64,000 bases of DNA, taken from Exiguobacterium chiriqhucha RW-2 (GTDB lineage Bacteria; Bacillota; Bacilli; Exiguobacteriales; Exiguobacteriaceae). A program made the position numbers and the translations under genes. Below, piece by piece: positions 27,202-35,061 of this stretch; position 1 is the stretch's first letter; each line of letters opens with the position of its first letter. The stretch covers positions 434,001 to 498,000 of the forward strand of contig NZ_ATCL01000020.1 in the NCBI RefSeq assembly GCF_000416965.1. Reading direction: 5' to 3'. A model generated the notes under the pieces. That model made no database searches. It was not told where the DNA came from and worked only from the letters and a program-made list of their open reading frames with translations.

Positions 27202-28452
27202 ATGGGATTGAACGGATTGATACGCGTACCGAGCGATAAGTCGATCACGCACCGGGCGTTATTGCTCGGGGCCGTGGCGCACGGACAGACGACGGTGTAC
27301 GACCCGCTCCTCGGTGAGGATTGCCGGTCGACGCTCGAGGCGATCCGTCGTTTGGGCGCACAAGTCGATGAACAAGCGGAACGACTCGTCATCACTGGCA
27401 GCCCGTCGCTCACGTCGGCGGAACTCGATTGCGGGAACTCCGGCACGACGATGCGTCTCTTGACGGGACTGCTTGCAGGCTACGACGGTACGTTCACGCT
27501 CACCGGCGACGCCTCGCTCTCGAAGCGACCGATGCGACGCGTCACTGCCCCGTTGCGCGCCATGGGAGCCGACCTTGCAGGTGACGTCGCTCCGCTCCAC
27601 ATCCGCGGGCGGGCGTTGACGGGCATCGATTACACGTTGCCTGTCGCGAGCGCGCAAGTGAAATCGGCCATCTTATTGGCTGGACTCCGTGCGGACAGCC
27701 CGACGATCGTGCGCGAGCCGGTCTTGTCTAGGGATCATACCGAACGCATGCTGCCGCTGTTCAACGGGCAGATTGACATCACCTCGGAAGAGGGGGTTCG
27801 GACGATTCGGCTGTCGCCGTCCGTCCTGGAAGGCGCGACGGTGGCCGTACCGGCTGATCCGTCCTCGGCCGCCTTTTGGTGGGCCGGGGCCGCGCTCGTC
27901 CCGGATAGTCGCGTCACGACGACCGACGTCTGTTTGAACGAGACACGGATTGGCTTTTTGCGCACGCTCGAACGGATGGGGGCGCACGTTGACGTGACGA
28001 ACGTCCGCGCACTCGGAGAAGAATCGGTCGGGGACGTCACCGTGTCGACGAGCACGCTCCACGGCATCCGGTTGGACGGGACCGCCATCCCGCATCAAAT
28101 CGACGAGTTGCCATTATTCGCCCTCGTCGCGTCGCAGGCATCGAGCCCCTCGTCGGTCCGGGATGCGGGGGAGCTTCGCGTGAAAGAGACGGACCGGATT
28201 CAGACGGTCGCGAGCGAATTGAAGGCGCTCGGTGTCGACCTTCGCGAGACGGATGACGGCTTTGACGTCTATCCGAGCCGTTTGCACGGGGGACACGTCT
28301 CCTCGCACGGAGATCATCGCTTGGCGATGATGCTCCAAATTGCGGACTTATTGACGACGGAACATGTGACGATTGACGACGTCGAGGCAGCGGACGTGAG
28401 TTACCCGCGCTTCCGTGACGATTTACAACGACTCGGTCGTGAGATAGAATAA
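27202..28452 (+). CDS. aroA: 3-phosphoshikimate 1-carboxyvinyltransferase (EPSP synthase)
   Basis: A 416-residue enzyme joining shikimate-3-phosphate and phosphoenolpyruvate. Visible are VPSDKSITHRALLLGAVA at the N terminus, LDCGNSGTTMRLLTGLLAG, and the SAQVKSAILLAGL stretch. RVKETDRI (LRVKETDRIQTV) and the GDHRLAMM sequence close the active site. The P-loop form LDCGNSGTTMR contains Gly where class differences in glyphosate sensitivity are known, but class cannot be assigned safely by eye. It is the last of the aro cluster and is followed by ypiA after 36 bases. Confidence 0.95.
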   Translation: MGLNGLIRVPSDKSITHRALLLGAVAHGQTTVYDPLLGEDCRSTLEAIRRLGAQVDEQAERLVITGSPSLTSAELDCGNSGTTMRLLTGLLAGYDGTFTLTGDASLSKRPMRRVTAPLRAMGADLAGDVAPLHIRGRALTGIDYTLPVASAQVKSAILLAGLRADSPTIVREPVLSRDHTERMLPLFNGQIDITSEEGVRTIRLSPSVLEGATVAVPADPSSAAFWWAGAALVPDSRVTTTDVCLNETRIGFLRTLERMGAHVDVTNVRALGEESVGDVTVSTSTLHGIRLDGTAIPHQIDELPLFALVASQASSPSSVRDAGELRVKETDRIQTVASELKALGVDLRETDDGFDVYPSRLHGGHVSSHGDHRLAMMLQIADLLTTEHVTIDDVEAADVSYPRFRDDLQRLGREIE

Positions 28453-28488
28453 CGTCAATACGAGTAGCCGCTAGGAGGAATTTTGACG

Positions 28489-29760
28489 ATGTTAGACGAA
28501 ACAGAATTAAACCATATCATTGAGATGCTTGAAAAAGGTGAGACGGAGCATGCCCTCATGCATCTCGAATCGCTCGAGAAGGAAGGGTCGGACGAGGACC
28601 GGTTGGCCATCGCCGATCTCTACCTCGAACTCGGCCTCGCCGATCGGGCCGTCAAGTTGCTCGCGGCGCTATATGTCGATTATGCGGGCAACCCGCACGT
28701 CGCCTTGTCGCTCGCCGAGGCCTACTTGGACAGTGACCGGGAAGAAGAGGCGATTGCCGTCCTCGAGAAAATCGATACGACGGACAAGGAAGCGCATATG
28801 CGCAGTCTCGTCCTCCTCGCCGATTTATATCAATCACAAGGGTTGGACGAGGTCGCCGTCAAGAAACTGATGGAGGCGCTCGAGACGAACCCGGACGAAC
28901 CGCTCCTCATCTACGGATTGGCCGAGTTGTACGCGTCGATCGGCTCGTTCGAACAGGCGGTCCCGCTGTACGCGCGTCTGCCGCACTTGCGCTTGCCGGA
29001 AGAACTCGATTATCAGGCCGATTACGCGGAGGCGCTCACGATGATCGGCTCTTTCGAAGAGGCACTCGATGAGTATGAGAAGGCGGAAGACCGCAACTTG
29101 AACACGATTTTCGGTCACGCCATGACGGCCCACCGCATCGGCCGTGACGAAATTGCCGTCAAACAGTTTGAGTCGCTTCGCTCGATGGACCCCGACTTCA
29201 CGTCGCTCTATCTGCCTTACACGGAAGCGCTCGACGAACTCGGCCGCTTCGATGAGGCGCTCGAGGTGATTGGCCAAGGGATTGACCGCGACGACTATAA
29301 CGATGAGTTGCGCACGGTAAAAGCGAAACTGTTCTTGAAACAAGGTCGGACAGATGAGGCGGTCACGGAATTGCGCGAGGCTCTCGCGTTGAATCCGGAG
29401 TCGCTTCAGGCGACTGAGCTGCTCTTATCGGTCTTGTTCGAAGGTGGGGACATGGAGGCCGTCCTCGAGACGATCGATGCGCTCGAGGAACATTCGACTT
29501 CCCCGCTCATGACATGGTACAAGGCGAAAGCGGCCTATGAACTTGAAGACTATGATACGGCCGTCACGTTATACCGGTCGATCGAGCAAGTTTATAAAGA
29601 GGACGTGTCATTTGCGATTGAATGGGCTACACTATTGATAGAAGAAGGACAGCGTGACCAAGCGCAACGAGTGCTCGAGCAAACGCTTGCGCTCACTGTC
29701 GATGTCGATGACCGCCAAGCACTTGAAGAGCGGCTCGAACGGTTGACGGATCACGATTAA
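28489..29760 (+). CDS. ypiA: TPR-repeat protein YpiA
   Basis: A 423-residue, very acidic cytoplasmic protein made of tetratricopeptide repeats, the same length as B. subtilis YpiA. Repeats of about 34 residues are seen throughout, for example LADRAVKLLAALYVDYAGNPHVALSLAEAYLD-type units from residue 35 onward. ATG 28489 is preferred (AGGAGG 10 bases upstream); TTG 28483 is an alternative. It lies between aroA and ypiB as in Bacillus. Its function is unknown; TPR proteins usually serve as protein-binding scaffolds. Confidence 0.88.
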   Translation: MLDETELNHIIEMLEKGETEHALMHLESLEKEGSDEDRLAIADLYLELGLADRAVKLLAALYVDYAGNPHVALSLAEAYLDSDREEEAIAVLEKIDTTDKEAHMRSLVLLADLYQSQGLDEVAVKKLMEALETNPDEPLLIYGLAELYASIGSFEQAVPLYARLPHLRLPEELDYQADYAEALTMIGSFEEALDEYEKAEDRNLNTIFGHAMTAHRIGRDEIAVKQFESLRSMDPDFTSLYLPYTEALDELGRFDEALEVIGQGIDRDDYNDELRTVKAKLFLKQGRTDEAVTELREALALNPESLQATELLLSVLFEGGDMEAVLETIDALEEHSTSPLMTWYKAKAAYELEDYDTAVTLYRSIEQVYKEDVSFAIEWATLLIEEGQRDQAQRVLEQTLALTVDVDDRQALEERLERLTDHD

Positions 29761-29784
29761 ACGATATAAAGGAGATGGGGTCAT

Positions 29785-30318
29785 ATGGTCGAGCGGAAAA
29801 GAACATTTTTAAAGCGATTCCTCGCTCATCATACGCTTCGTAAACGAGAAGCCAAGTGGATTATCGACTACTGGCTCAGACATCCAGAAAAACTCGGGAA
29901 CGTTCATTTCGTCACGAACGCCTCGGTCTCACCGCGCAGTTTGATCATGACGGCGTATGGATTTGACGGCGAACCGTTCCGTTACCGTCGGGGTGACCTC
30001 ATCACGGTCAATCCCGAGAAGGCGTATCACGACATCCGGCTCCACGACGGCGCCATCTACGTGGAGTTGAACTTTCAAGGCATGATGATTGATGAGCTGT
30101 GGATTGATATCGTGGAATTGAATCCGTTCGAACCCGTCGCCGAAGTGAAAGACGAAGTGACGACGTCGGCCCAGACGGTCATTCGGGCCTCGGTTGCCCA
30201 GTTCGAGGAGGAGCGTCTGCTCGTCGAAATCGATAAGGCACTCGACCGACGGGACGAGAAATTGTTCCGCAACTTGACGAGCCAGCTCCATCAAGTCCGA
30301 GCCTCAAAATTATTTTAA
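29785..30318 (+). CDS. ypiB: YpiB-like protein (UPF0302)
   Basis: A 177-residue protein close in length to B. subtilis YpiB (179). The first half (KRFLAHHTLRKREAKWIIDYWLRHPEKLGNVHFV) and the C-terminal helix (QFEEERLLVEIDKALDRRDEKLFRNLTSQL) with the pattern of the UPF0302 C-terminal IDEAL-type motif are recognisable. ypiA lies 24 bases upstream, and a strong terminator follows. In B. subtilis it is linked to the cytochrome bc genes by location and is essential-like in some screens; no biochemical role can be assigned here. Confidence 0.85.
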   Translation: MVERKRTFLKRFLAHHTLRKREAKWIIDYWLRHPEKLGNVHFVTNASVSPRSLIMTAYGFDGEPFRYRRGDLITVNPEKAYHDIRLHDGAIYVELNFQGMMIDELWIDIVELNPFEPVAEVKDEVTTSAQTVIRASVAQFEEERLLVEIDKALDRRDEKLFRNLTSQLHQVRASKLF

Positions 30319-30320
30319 TA

Positions 30321-30358
30321 AAAACAAGCGCTTCCGTTATGGTAAGCGCTTGTTTTTT
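30321..30358 (+). terminator. Intrinsic terminator after ypiB
   Basis: AAAACAAGCGCTT pairs with AAGCGCTTGTTTT around a 10-base loop; a T run follows. Confidence 0.93.
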
Positions 30359-30425
30359 GGTATATTAATGACGTAGGAATACACAATAATTTCACATTTC
30401 GTTCATAAGTTTCGCAGAGGGAACG

Positions 30426-30444
30426 ATTGTAGGTACGCTACAAT
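30426..30444. promoter_or_regulatory. Palindrome upstream of ypiF
   Basis: A perfect inverted repeat ATTGTAG-5-CTACAAT. Its right arm contains the -10-like TACAAT (30439-30444), so a bound protein would block the likely ypiF promoter. No good -35 is visible, which would fit an activator or alternative factor. Confidence 0.45.
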
Positions 30445-30483
30445 GAACATAATGATGTATGTCTAATGGAGAGGAGGAGGAAG

Positions 30484-30924
30484 ATGAGGTTCGATGGTCT
30501 AGACGCGATGAAGTCGCTCTCAGAACGCCAATACGTCGATACGCTCGTCGTCCCGCTCGTCGAACTGGCGTTTGATGAGGACATGGTGCGCAAAGCCGAA
30601 GGAAACGAAGTCATCCAGGCGGTGGCACTTGAAACCGAGCGCCAATTGTCCGGCCGGACGATGCTAAGCCCGACAATCAGTTATGTCGACGCGGAGGCAG
30701 GGCGTGCGCTCGCCGAACAAGTTACTGTTCAGGCGACGGCATCGGGGTTTACCCACGTGTTGTTCATCTCCTCGGATTTGCGCTTCAAGGGCTCTGAACT
30801 GCCGATTATTTTCGTTCCGCCGCTTGCGTTGAAAGGCATGTCCGGCGAGCAGTCGCACACGATGGTTCAAAATTTTGCGACGCAAGTCATTACCGATCTT
30901 TCGAGCCGTTGGATGGCGACATGA
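30484..30924 (+). CDS. ypiF: YpiF-like protein (DUF2487)
   Basis: A 146-residue protein at the position of B. subtilis ypiF, upstream of qcrA, and of similar length. The sequence includes KSLSERQYVDTLVVPLVELAF and FTHVLFISSDLRFKGSE, which fit DUF2487. ATG 30484 follows GGAGGAGG; an ATG at 30466 lies upstream of this RBS. No membrane segment or cofactor motif is evident, so its role next to the bc complex is unknown. Confidence 0.78.
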   Translation: MRFDGLDAMKSLSERQYVDTLVVPLVELAFDEDMVRKAEGNEVIQAVALETERQLSGRTMLSPTISYVDAEAGRALAEQVTVQATASGFTHVLFISSDLRFKGSELPIIFVPPLALKGMSGEQSHTMVQNFATQVITDLSSRWMAT

Positions 30925-30929
30925 AGCGG

Positions 30930-30958
30930 TTGACGTGGAGGTTTTATTGATATACTAT
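30930..30958 (+). promoter_or_regulatory. Putative promoter for qcrABC
   Basis: TTGACG at 30930-30935 with TACTAT at 30953-30958 (17-base spacer) or TATACT at 30951-30956 (15-base spacer). It lies about 75 bases before qcrA. Confidence 0.55.
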
Positions 30959-31034
30959 TTTGTTGAGTGAGAAATTTTTGTGAAGAATGCATAAAGAATT
31001 ATGGGGTTATGCACACGAATGAGGGGGGAACGAA

Positions 31035-31538
31035 ATGGCTCAAAATGGGTCAAAAGTCACACGCCGTCAGTTCTTAACGTATACGTTGACTGGTGTAGGT
31101 GGCTTTATGGCGGCAACATTGATCAGTCCGATGGTCAACTTTGCGATCGATCCGGTCTTAAAAAAATCGGGAGCGGGCGATAAAGTAAAAGTCATCAGTC
31201 TTGATGACATCACGACTGAGCCGCAACGTGTCGACTTTAAGAAACAAACGCAAGATGCTTGGTATGAATTTGAAGAAACGCTTTCGGCGTGGGTATTTAA
31301 AGATGAGAGCGGCGAAATCATCGCCTTGTCTCCAATTTGTACGCACCTCGGCTGCCAAGTAGGATATGGTGGAGACCCGACTCGACCGACAGAATTCTTC
31401 TGCCCGTGTCACTTCGGTCGCTATGAGAAAGATGGAACGAACATTCCTGGTACGCCTCCGACTGCACCACTTGCACGCTACGAAAAAGAAGAAAAAGACG
31501 GCTTCCTATACTTGGGCAGTCCAGTCGCACAGTTGTGA
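31035..31538 (+). CDS. qcrA: Menaquinol-cytochrome c reductase, Rieske iron-sulfur subunit
   Basis: A 167-residue membrane-anchored [2Fe-2S] protein of the bc complex. The N terminus TRRQFLTYTLTGVGGFMAA carries a twin-arginine-like anchor, as expected for a folded Rieske protein exported by Tat. Rieske ligands are Cys102 and His104 (CTHLGC) and Cys123 and His126 (CPCHFG), with Cys107 and Cys125 for the disulfide. ATG follows GAGGGGGG. It heads qcrABC and has its own likely promoter. Confidence 0.96.
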   Translation: MAQNGSKVTRRQFLTYTLTGVGGFMAATLISPMVNFAIDPVLKKSGAGDKVKVISLDDITTEPQRVDFKKQTQDAWYEFEETLSAWVFKDESGEIIALSPICTHLGCQVGYGGDPTRPTEFFCPCHFGRYEKDGTNIPGTPPTAPLARYEKEEKDGFLYLGSPVAQL

Positions 31539-31553
31539 GAGGGGGAATAGTCG

Positions 31554-32225
31554 ATGTTACAAAAAATTTATGATTGGGTCGATGAACGCGTCGACATCAC
31601 GCCGTTATGGCGCGACATCGCTGACCATGAAGTTCCAGAACACGTCAACCCTGCCCATCACTTTTCAGCATTTGTTTATTGCTTCGGCGGTCTGACGTTC
31701 TTCACGATCGTGATTCAAATTCTGTCAGGGATGTTCTTGACGATGTACTATGTACCAGACATCATCAACGCGCACGCGTCGGTGTACTATCTTCAAAACG
31801 AGATCGCGCACGGACAAATCGTTCGTGGGATGCACCACTGGGGCGCATCGGTTGCGATCGTCATGTTGTTCTTACATACGCTCCGCGTATTCTTTACCGG
31901 GTCGTATAAGAAACCTCGCGAACTCAACTGGGTCGTCGGTGTTCTCTTGTTCTTCGTCGTCTTGGCGCTCGGTCTTACAGGGTACTTGTTGCCGTGGGAT
32001 ATGAAAGCGTTGTTCGCGACGAAAGTTACACTTCAAATTGCCGAGAGTGTCCCGGTCATTGGTGGTATCGCCAAAACGCTTCTCGCCGGTGGCGAGATCG
32101 TCGGCGCACGGACGCTCACGAACTTCTTCGCCATTCACGTCTTCTTCTTACCGGCGGCCTTGTTCGGACTCCTCGGAGCCCACTTCTTGATGATTCGTAA
32201 GCAAGGGATCTCAGGACCGCTATAA
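31554..32225 (+). CDS. qcrB: Menaquinol-cytochrome c reductase, cytochrome b subunit
   Basis: A 223-residue cytochrome b6-type membrane protein with four helices holding two b hemes. The helix containing GMHHWGASVAIVMLFLHTLRVFFTG and the later FFAIHVFFLPAALFGLLGAHF carry the paired heme histidines. PWDMKA after GYLLPWD is typical of b6. It begins 15 bases after qcrA. In Bacillus the b subunit is split, with the subunit IV part fused to cytochrome c in QcrC, and the same arrangement is seen here. Confidence 0.96.
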   Translation: MLQKIYDWVDERVDITPLWRDIADHEVPEHVNPAHHFSAFVYCFGGLTFFTIVIQILSGMFLTMYYVPDIINAHASVYYLQNEIAHGQIVRGMHHWGASVAIVMLFLHTLRVFFTGSYKKPRELNWVVGVLLFFVVLALGLTGYLLPWDMKALFATKVTLQIAESVPVIGGIAKTLLAGGEIVGARTLTNFFAIHVFFLPAALFGLLGAHFLMIRKQGISGPL

Positions 32226-32258
32226 GCCGATTCGAAGACAAAAAGGAGGAGAAACGAT

Positions 32259-33053
32259 ATGCATCGCGGTAAAGGGATGAAATTTGTAACCGACTCTCGA
32301 GTAGGAATCTCGAATCGGAAACAAAATATTGCTAAAGACTATTCAGAGTATCCAGGACGCACGGAAGCGTTCTGGCCGAACTTCTTGTTGAAAGAGTGGA
32401 TGGTCGGTTCGGTCTTCTTGATCGGATTCATCGCCTTGACGATTGTCGAGGCCCCACCGCTCCAAAACATCGCCGATCCAACGAACACGTCATACATTCC
32501 GCTTCCGGACTGGTATTTCTTGTTCTTGTATCAATTGCTCAAGTATCAGTTCGCAGCAGGGGATTGGATCTTGCTTGGAACGGTCATCTTGCCAGGGGTC
32601 GCTTTCACGGCGCTCTTGATCGCACCATGGCTCGACCAAGGACTCGAACGCCGTCCGGCGAAACGTCCGGTCGCCATTAGCTTCATGTTGCTCGGCGTGT
32701 TGTCGATTTTCTACTTGACGTGGGAATCGGTTCAAACGACGCACTGGGATCAAGTTCATGAACAAGGGATCTTGGAAGTTCCGGGCGAGGGCCCTGAAAT
32801 CGATACGGCCGCACCTGGCTATGAGATTTACTCGGCTCAGTCTTGTGTGAACTGTCACGGTCAGAACCTCGAAGGCGGGGCAGCAGCTCCTGCACTCGTC
32901 GGCACACAGTATACGGCCGAAGAGATCGCGGATATCGCGGTCAACGGTGTCGGTACGATGCCAGCCGGTCAATGGGATGGTTCGGATGAAGATCTCCAAG
33001 CCATGTCTGAATTCATCGCTTCATACGGTGAAGGCGGCGAAAACAACCAATAA
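32259..33053 (+). CDS. qcrC: Menaquinol-cytochrome c reductase, cytochrome b/c subunit
   Basis: A 264-residue fusion of cytochrome b6f subunit IV and a c-type cytochrome. The N-terminal half has three helices and the quinol-site sequence PDWYFLFLYQ at about residue 83. The C-terminal domain, outside the membrane, has the heme c motif Cys196-x-x-Cys199-His200 and a later Met in GTMPAGQW as the likely sixth ligand. AAAGGAGGAG precedes ATG. It completes the complex, and a strong terminator follows. Confidence 0.96.
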   Translation: MHRGKGMKFVTDSRVGISNRKQNIAKDYSEYPGRTEAFWPNFLLKEWMVGSVFLIGFIALTIVEAPPLQNIADPTNTSYIPLPDWYFLFLYQLLKYQFAAGDWILLGTVILPGVAFTALLIAPWLDQGLERRPAKRPVAISFMLLGVLSIFYLTWESVQTTHWDQVHEQGILEVPGEGPEIDTAAPGYEIYSAQSCVNCHGQNLEGGAAAPALVGTQYTAEEIADIAVNGVGTMPAGQWDGSDEDLQAMSEFIASYGEGGENNQ

Positions 33054-33064
33054 TCGATTGGTTC

Positions 33065-33102
33065 AAGAAGCGTGGCCCGTCTAACGGGTCACGCTTCTTT
33101 TT
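33065..33102 (+). terminator. Intrinsic terminator after qcrABC
   Basis: AAGAAGCGTG (33065-33074) pairs with CACGCTTCTT, with an inner CCCGT/ACGGG helix, followed by Ts. Confidence 0.93.
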
Positions 33103-33152
33103 ACTTCGCCTCCGTTGCGCTACAATAGAGAAAAAAAGGATGGAATACACGA

Positions 33153-33767
33153 ATGATACATATGTTACGCCCGATTCTCACCCATCGGACCGTCTTGGTG
33201 CTCCTGTTCATCATCAACTTGTTCGGAACGATTTACGGATATGTCTGGTATGAGCCCCAGCTCCGTGACACACCGCTCATCTATTGGCCGTTCGTGCCGG
33301 ACAGTCCGACGGCCTCGCTCTTCTTCACGGTCGTGCTCGGCTTATGGATTGCCGGGAAGAAGTCACCCCTCATGGAGACGCTCGCCTTCGTGACGCTCAT
33401 CAAATACGGGGTATGGGCCGTCATCATGAACATCTTGTTCTTACGGGAACTCGGTCCCGATGCCGAGACGTTCACCGTGCTCATGGCCGTCATGCTGATG
33501 GTGTCACACGGGGCGATGGCGTTCCAGGCGCTGTTGTACGCACCGTTCATGACATGGACGGTCCGCTCGTTCGTCTTGACGCTCATCTGGGTCATCCATA
33601 ACGACGTCGTCGACTACGTGCTCGGACAATGGCCGCGTTATCCGTCACTGGCCGAACATATCGCCTGGATCGGCTACGGGTCGTTCTGGTTGACCGGAAT
33701 ATGTTTTTTTATGGGATACCACATCATCCTACGCACTTCGCTTGATAATAAGTTCATTAGAATGTAA
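33153..33767 (+). CDS. ypjA: Membrane protein YpjA (DUF1405)
   Basis: A 204-residue protein with about six hydrophobic helices, including VLVLLFIINLFGTIYGYVWY and TASLFFTVVLGLWIAG. It directly follows qcrABC as ypjA does in B. subtilis and matches its DUF1405 membrane layout. ATG 33153 follows AAAGGATGG. Its function is unknown. ypjB, next in B. subtilis, is absent; a YugP-like protease gene lies there instead. Confidence 0.85.
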   Translation: MIHMLRPILTHRTVLVLLFIINLFGTIYGYVWYEPQLRDTPLIYWPFVPDSPTASLFFTVVLGLWIAGKKSPLMETLAFVTLIKYGVWAVIMNILFLRELGPDAETFTVLMAVMLMVSHGAMAFQALLYAPFMTWTVRSFVLTLIWVIHNDVVDYVLGQWPRYPSLAEHIAWIGYGSFWLTGICFFMGYHIILRTSLDNKFIRM

Positions 33768-33805
33768 AATCAGATTATCAAATACACGCAGAGGTGATAG
33801 AGAAC

Positions 33806-34489
33806 ATGTCATTAGGTGGCTATATTTTCTATCTTGCACTGATTATGCTCATTCCGTTATGGGCCCAGATGCGAGTGAAAAGTACGTACAAAAAGTTTCT
33901 CCAACAACCGATTCAAAGCGGAGTCACGGGTGCACAGGTCGCTGACTTCATCATGAAACAAAACGGCGTTCATAACGTCCGGATCGAGATGGTCGATGGT
34001 TTGATGAGTGACCATTACGACCCGGTCAATAAAGTCGTCCGTCTGTCGCGCGAAGTGTATCAAGGCGCGACGATTTCATCGGCTGCGATTGCGGCCCACG
34101 AGATCGGCCACGTGATTCAAGATGCATCCGACTATAAGATGATGCGTGTCCGTCACCGTCTCGTCCCGGTCGTGAACATCACGTCGAACTTGTCGTTCCC
34201 CCTTCTCTTAGGTGGTTTCTTGCTCGGCGCGATGGGCCTCGCCCAACTCGGTGTCATCATGATGCTCGGGGCGGTCGTGTTCCAACTCGTCACGTTACCT
34301 GTCGAATTCGATGCCTCGAAACGGGCTATGGCTGAATTGACGAGCCACGGCATCGTCACGGCAACGGAAGAGTCGGGCGCACGCAAAGTGCTCAACGCAG
34401 CGGCTTGGACATATGTGGCGGCCACACTTGTCGCCGTCGCCGAACTGATCCGCTTGGCGCTCATCGTCTTCATGCCACGTGATGAGTAG
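33806..34489 (+). CDS. YugP-like zinc membrane metalloprotease
   Basis: A 227-residue membrane peptidase with the zinc motif His98-Glu99-x-x-His102 (HEIGH) preceded by a conserved YDPVNKVVRLSREVY strand and followed by three hydrophobic helices. A third acidic ligand is likely in VEFDASKRA. ATG 33806 is chosen because GAGGTGA lies 8 bases before it; GTG 33794 lies in that RBS. In B. subtilis yugP is elsewhere, so its place after ypjA is a local rearrangement. Substrate unknown. Confidence 0.88.
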   Translation: MSLGGYIFYLALIMLIPLWAQMRVKSTYKKFLQQPIQSGVTGAQVADFIMKQNGVHNVRIEMVDGLMSDHYDPVNKVVRLSREVYQGATISSAAIAAHEIGHVIQDASDYKMMRVRHRLVPVVNITSNLSFPLLLGGFLLGAMGLAQLGVIMMLGAVVFQLVTLPVEFDASKRAMAELTSHGIVTATEESGARKVLNAAAWTYVAATLVAVAELIRLALIVFMPRDE

Positions 34490-34497
34490 AATCAAGG

Positions 34498-34527
34498 GTC
34501 CCGTCCACGTGACGGGACTTTTTTTTT
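34498..34527 (+). terminator. Intrinsic terminator after the YugP-like gene
   Basis: Perfect 8-bp stem GTCCCGTC/GACGGGAC, 5-base loop, then nine Ts. Confidence 0.95.
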
Positions 34528-34553
34528 AATTTTGCTTTCGAAAGGAGTAGCAG

Positions 34554-35018
34554 ATGAATCAACCACAATTGACGAAAGCGGGACGGCTCCGCTTACAAGA
34601 ACAGCTGGAGACGTTGCGCGGGGATAGCCGGCATGAGGCGCTCGAACGCGTCAAGACGGCCCGAAAGTTTTGTGATTTTCGTGAAGACGTGACGTACGTG
34701 GAGGCGGTCCGGGAACAAGAGCGGATTGAGACTAAAATTATCGAACTGGAGCGTCTGCTCGCCGATGCCGTTATCGTCGACGAGGGTCGGCCCGACGTCG
34801 TCGCGTTCGGGAGCCGAGTCGTCATTCGGGAATTACCGGACGGGAATGATGAGACGTATCGCCTCGTCGGTGAGCTCGAGGCTGATTTGGCGGAAGAAAC
34901 GATTTCCGTATCGTCCCCGCTCGGTAGCGGGTTGATGGGAGGCGTTGTCGGTCAATCCGTATCAATCGCTTCACCGGGCGGCCCACTTGATTTTGAGATT
35001 GTCCGAATCGAACCATAA
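34554..35018 (+). CDS. GreA/GreB-family transcript cleavage factor
   Basis: A 154-residue protein with the Gre layout: an N-terminal coiled coil (LTKAGRLRLQEQLETLR to about residue 75) and a C-terminal FKBP-like domain. The coiled-coil tip reads KFCDFREDVTY where GreA usually has EFGDLSENAEY; the key acidic pair Asp and Glu is in the same places, so rescue of backtracked RNA polymerase is plausible, while the surroundings differ. It may be a paralogue besides a canonical greA elsewhere. It lies between two terminators, so it is a single-gene unit. Confidence 0.82.
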   Translation: MNQPQLTKAGRLRLQEQLETLRGDSRHEALERVKTARKFCDFREDVTYVEAVREQERIETKIIELERLLADAVIVDEGRPDVVAFGSRVVIRELPDGNDETYRLVGELEADLAEETISVSSPLGSGLMGGVVGQSVSIASPGGPLDFEIVRIEP

Positions 35019-35021
35019 TGA

Positions 35022-35053
35022 AACGCCCCGTTCATCCGAACGGGGCGTCGTTT
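35022..35053. terminator. Bidirectional terminator
   Basis: AACGCCCCGTTC pairs with GAACGGGGCGT around ATCC, between the Gre gene and the converging YitT-family gene. Confidence 0.9.
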
Positions 35054-35061
35054 GTCGTGAC

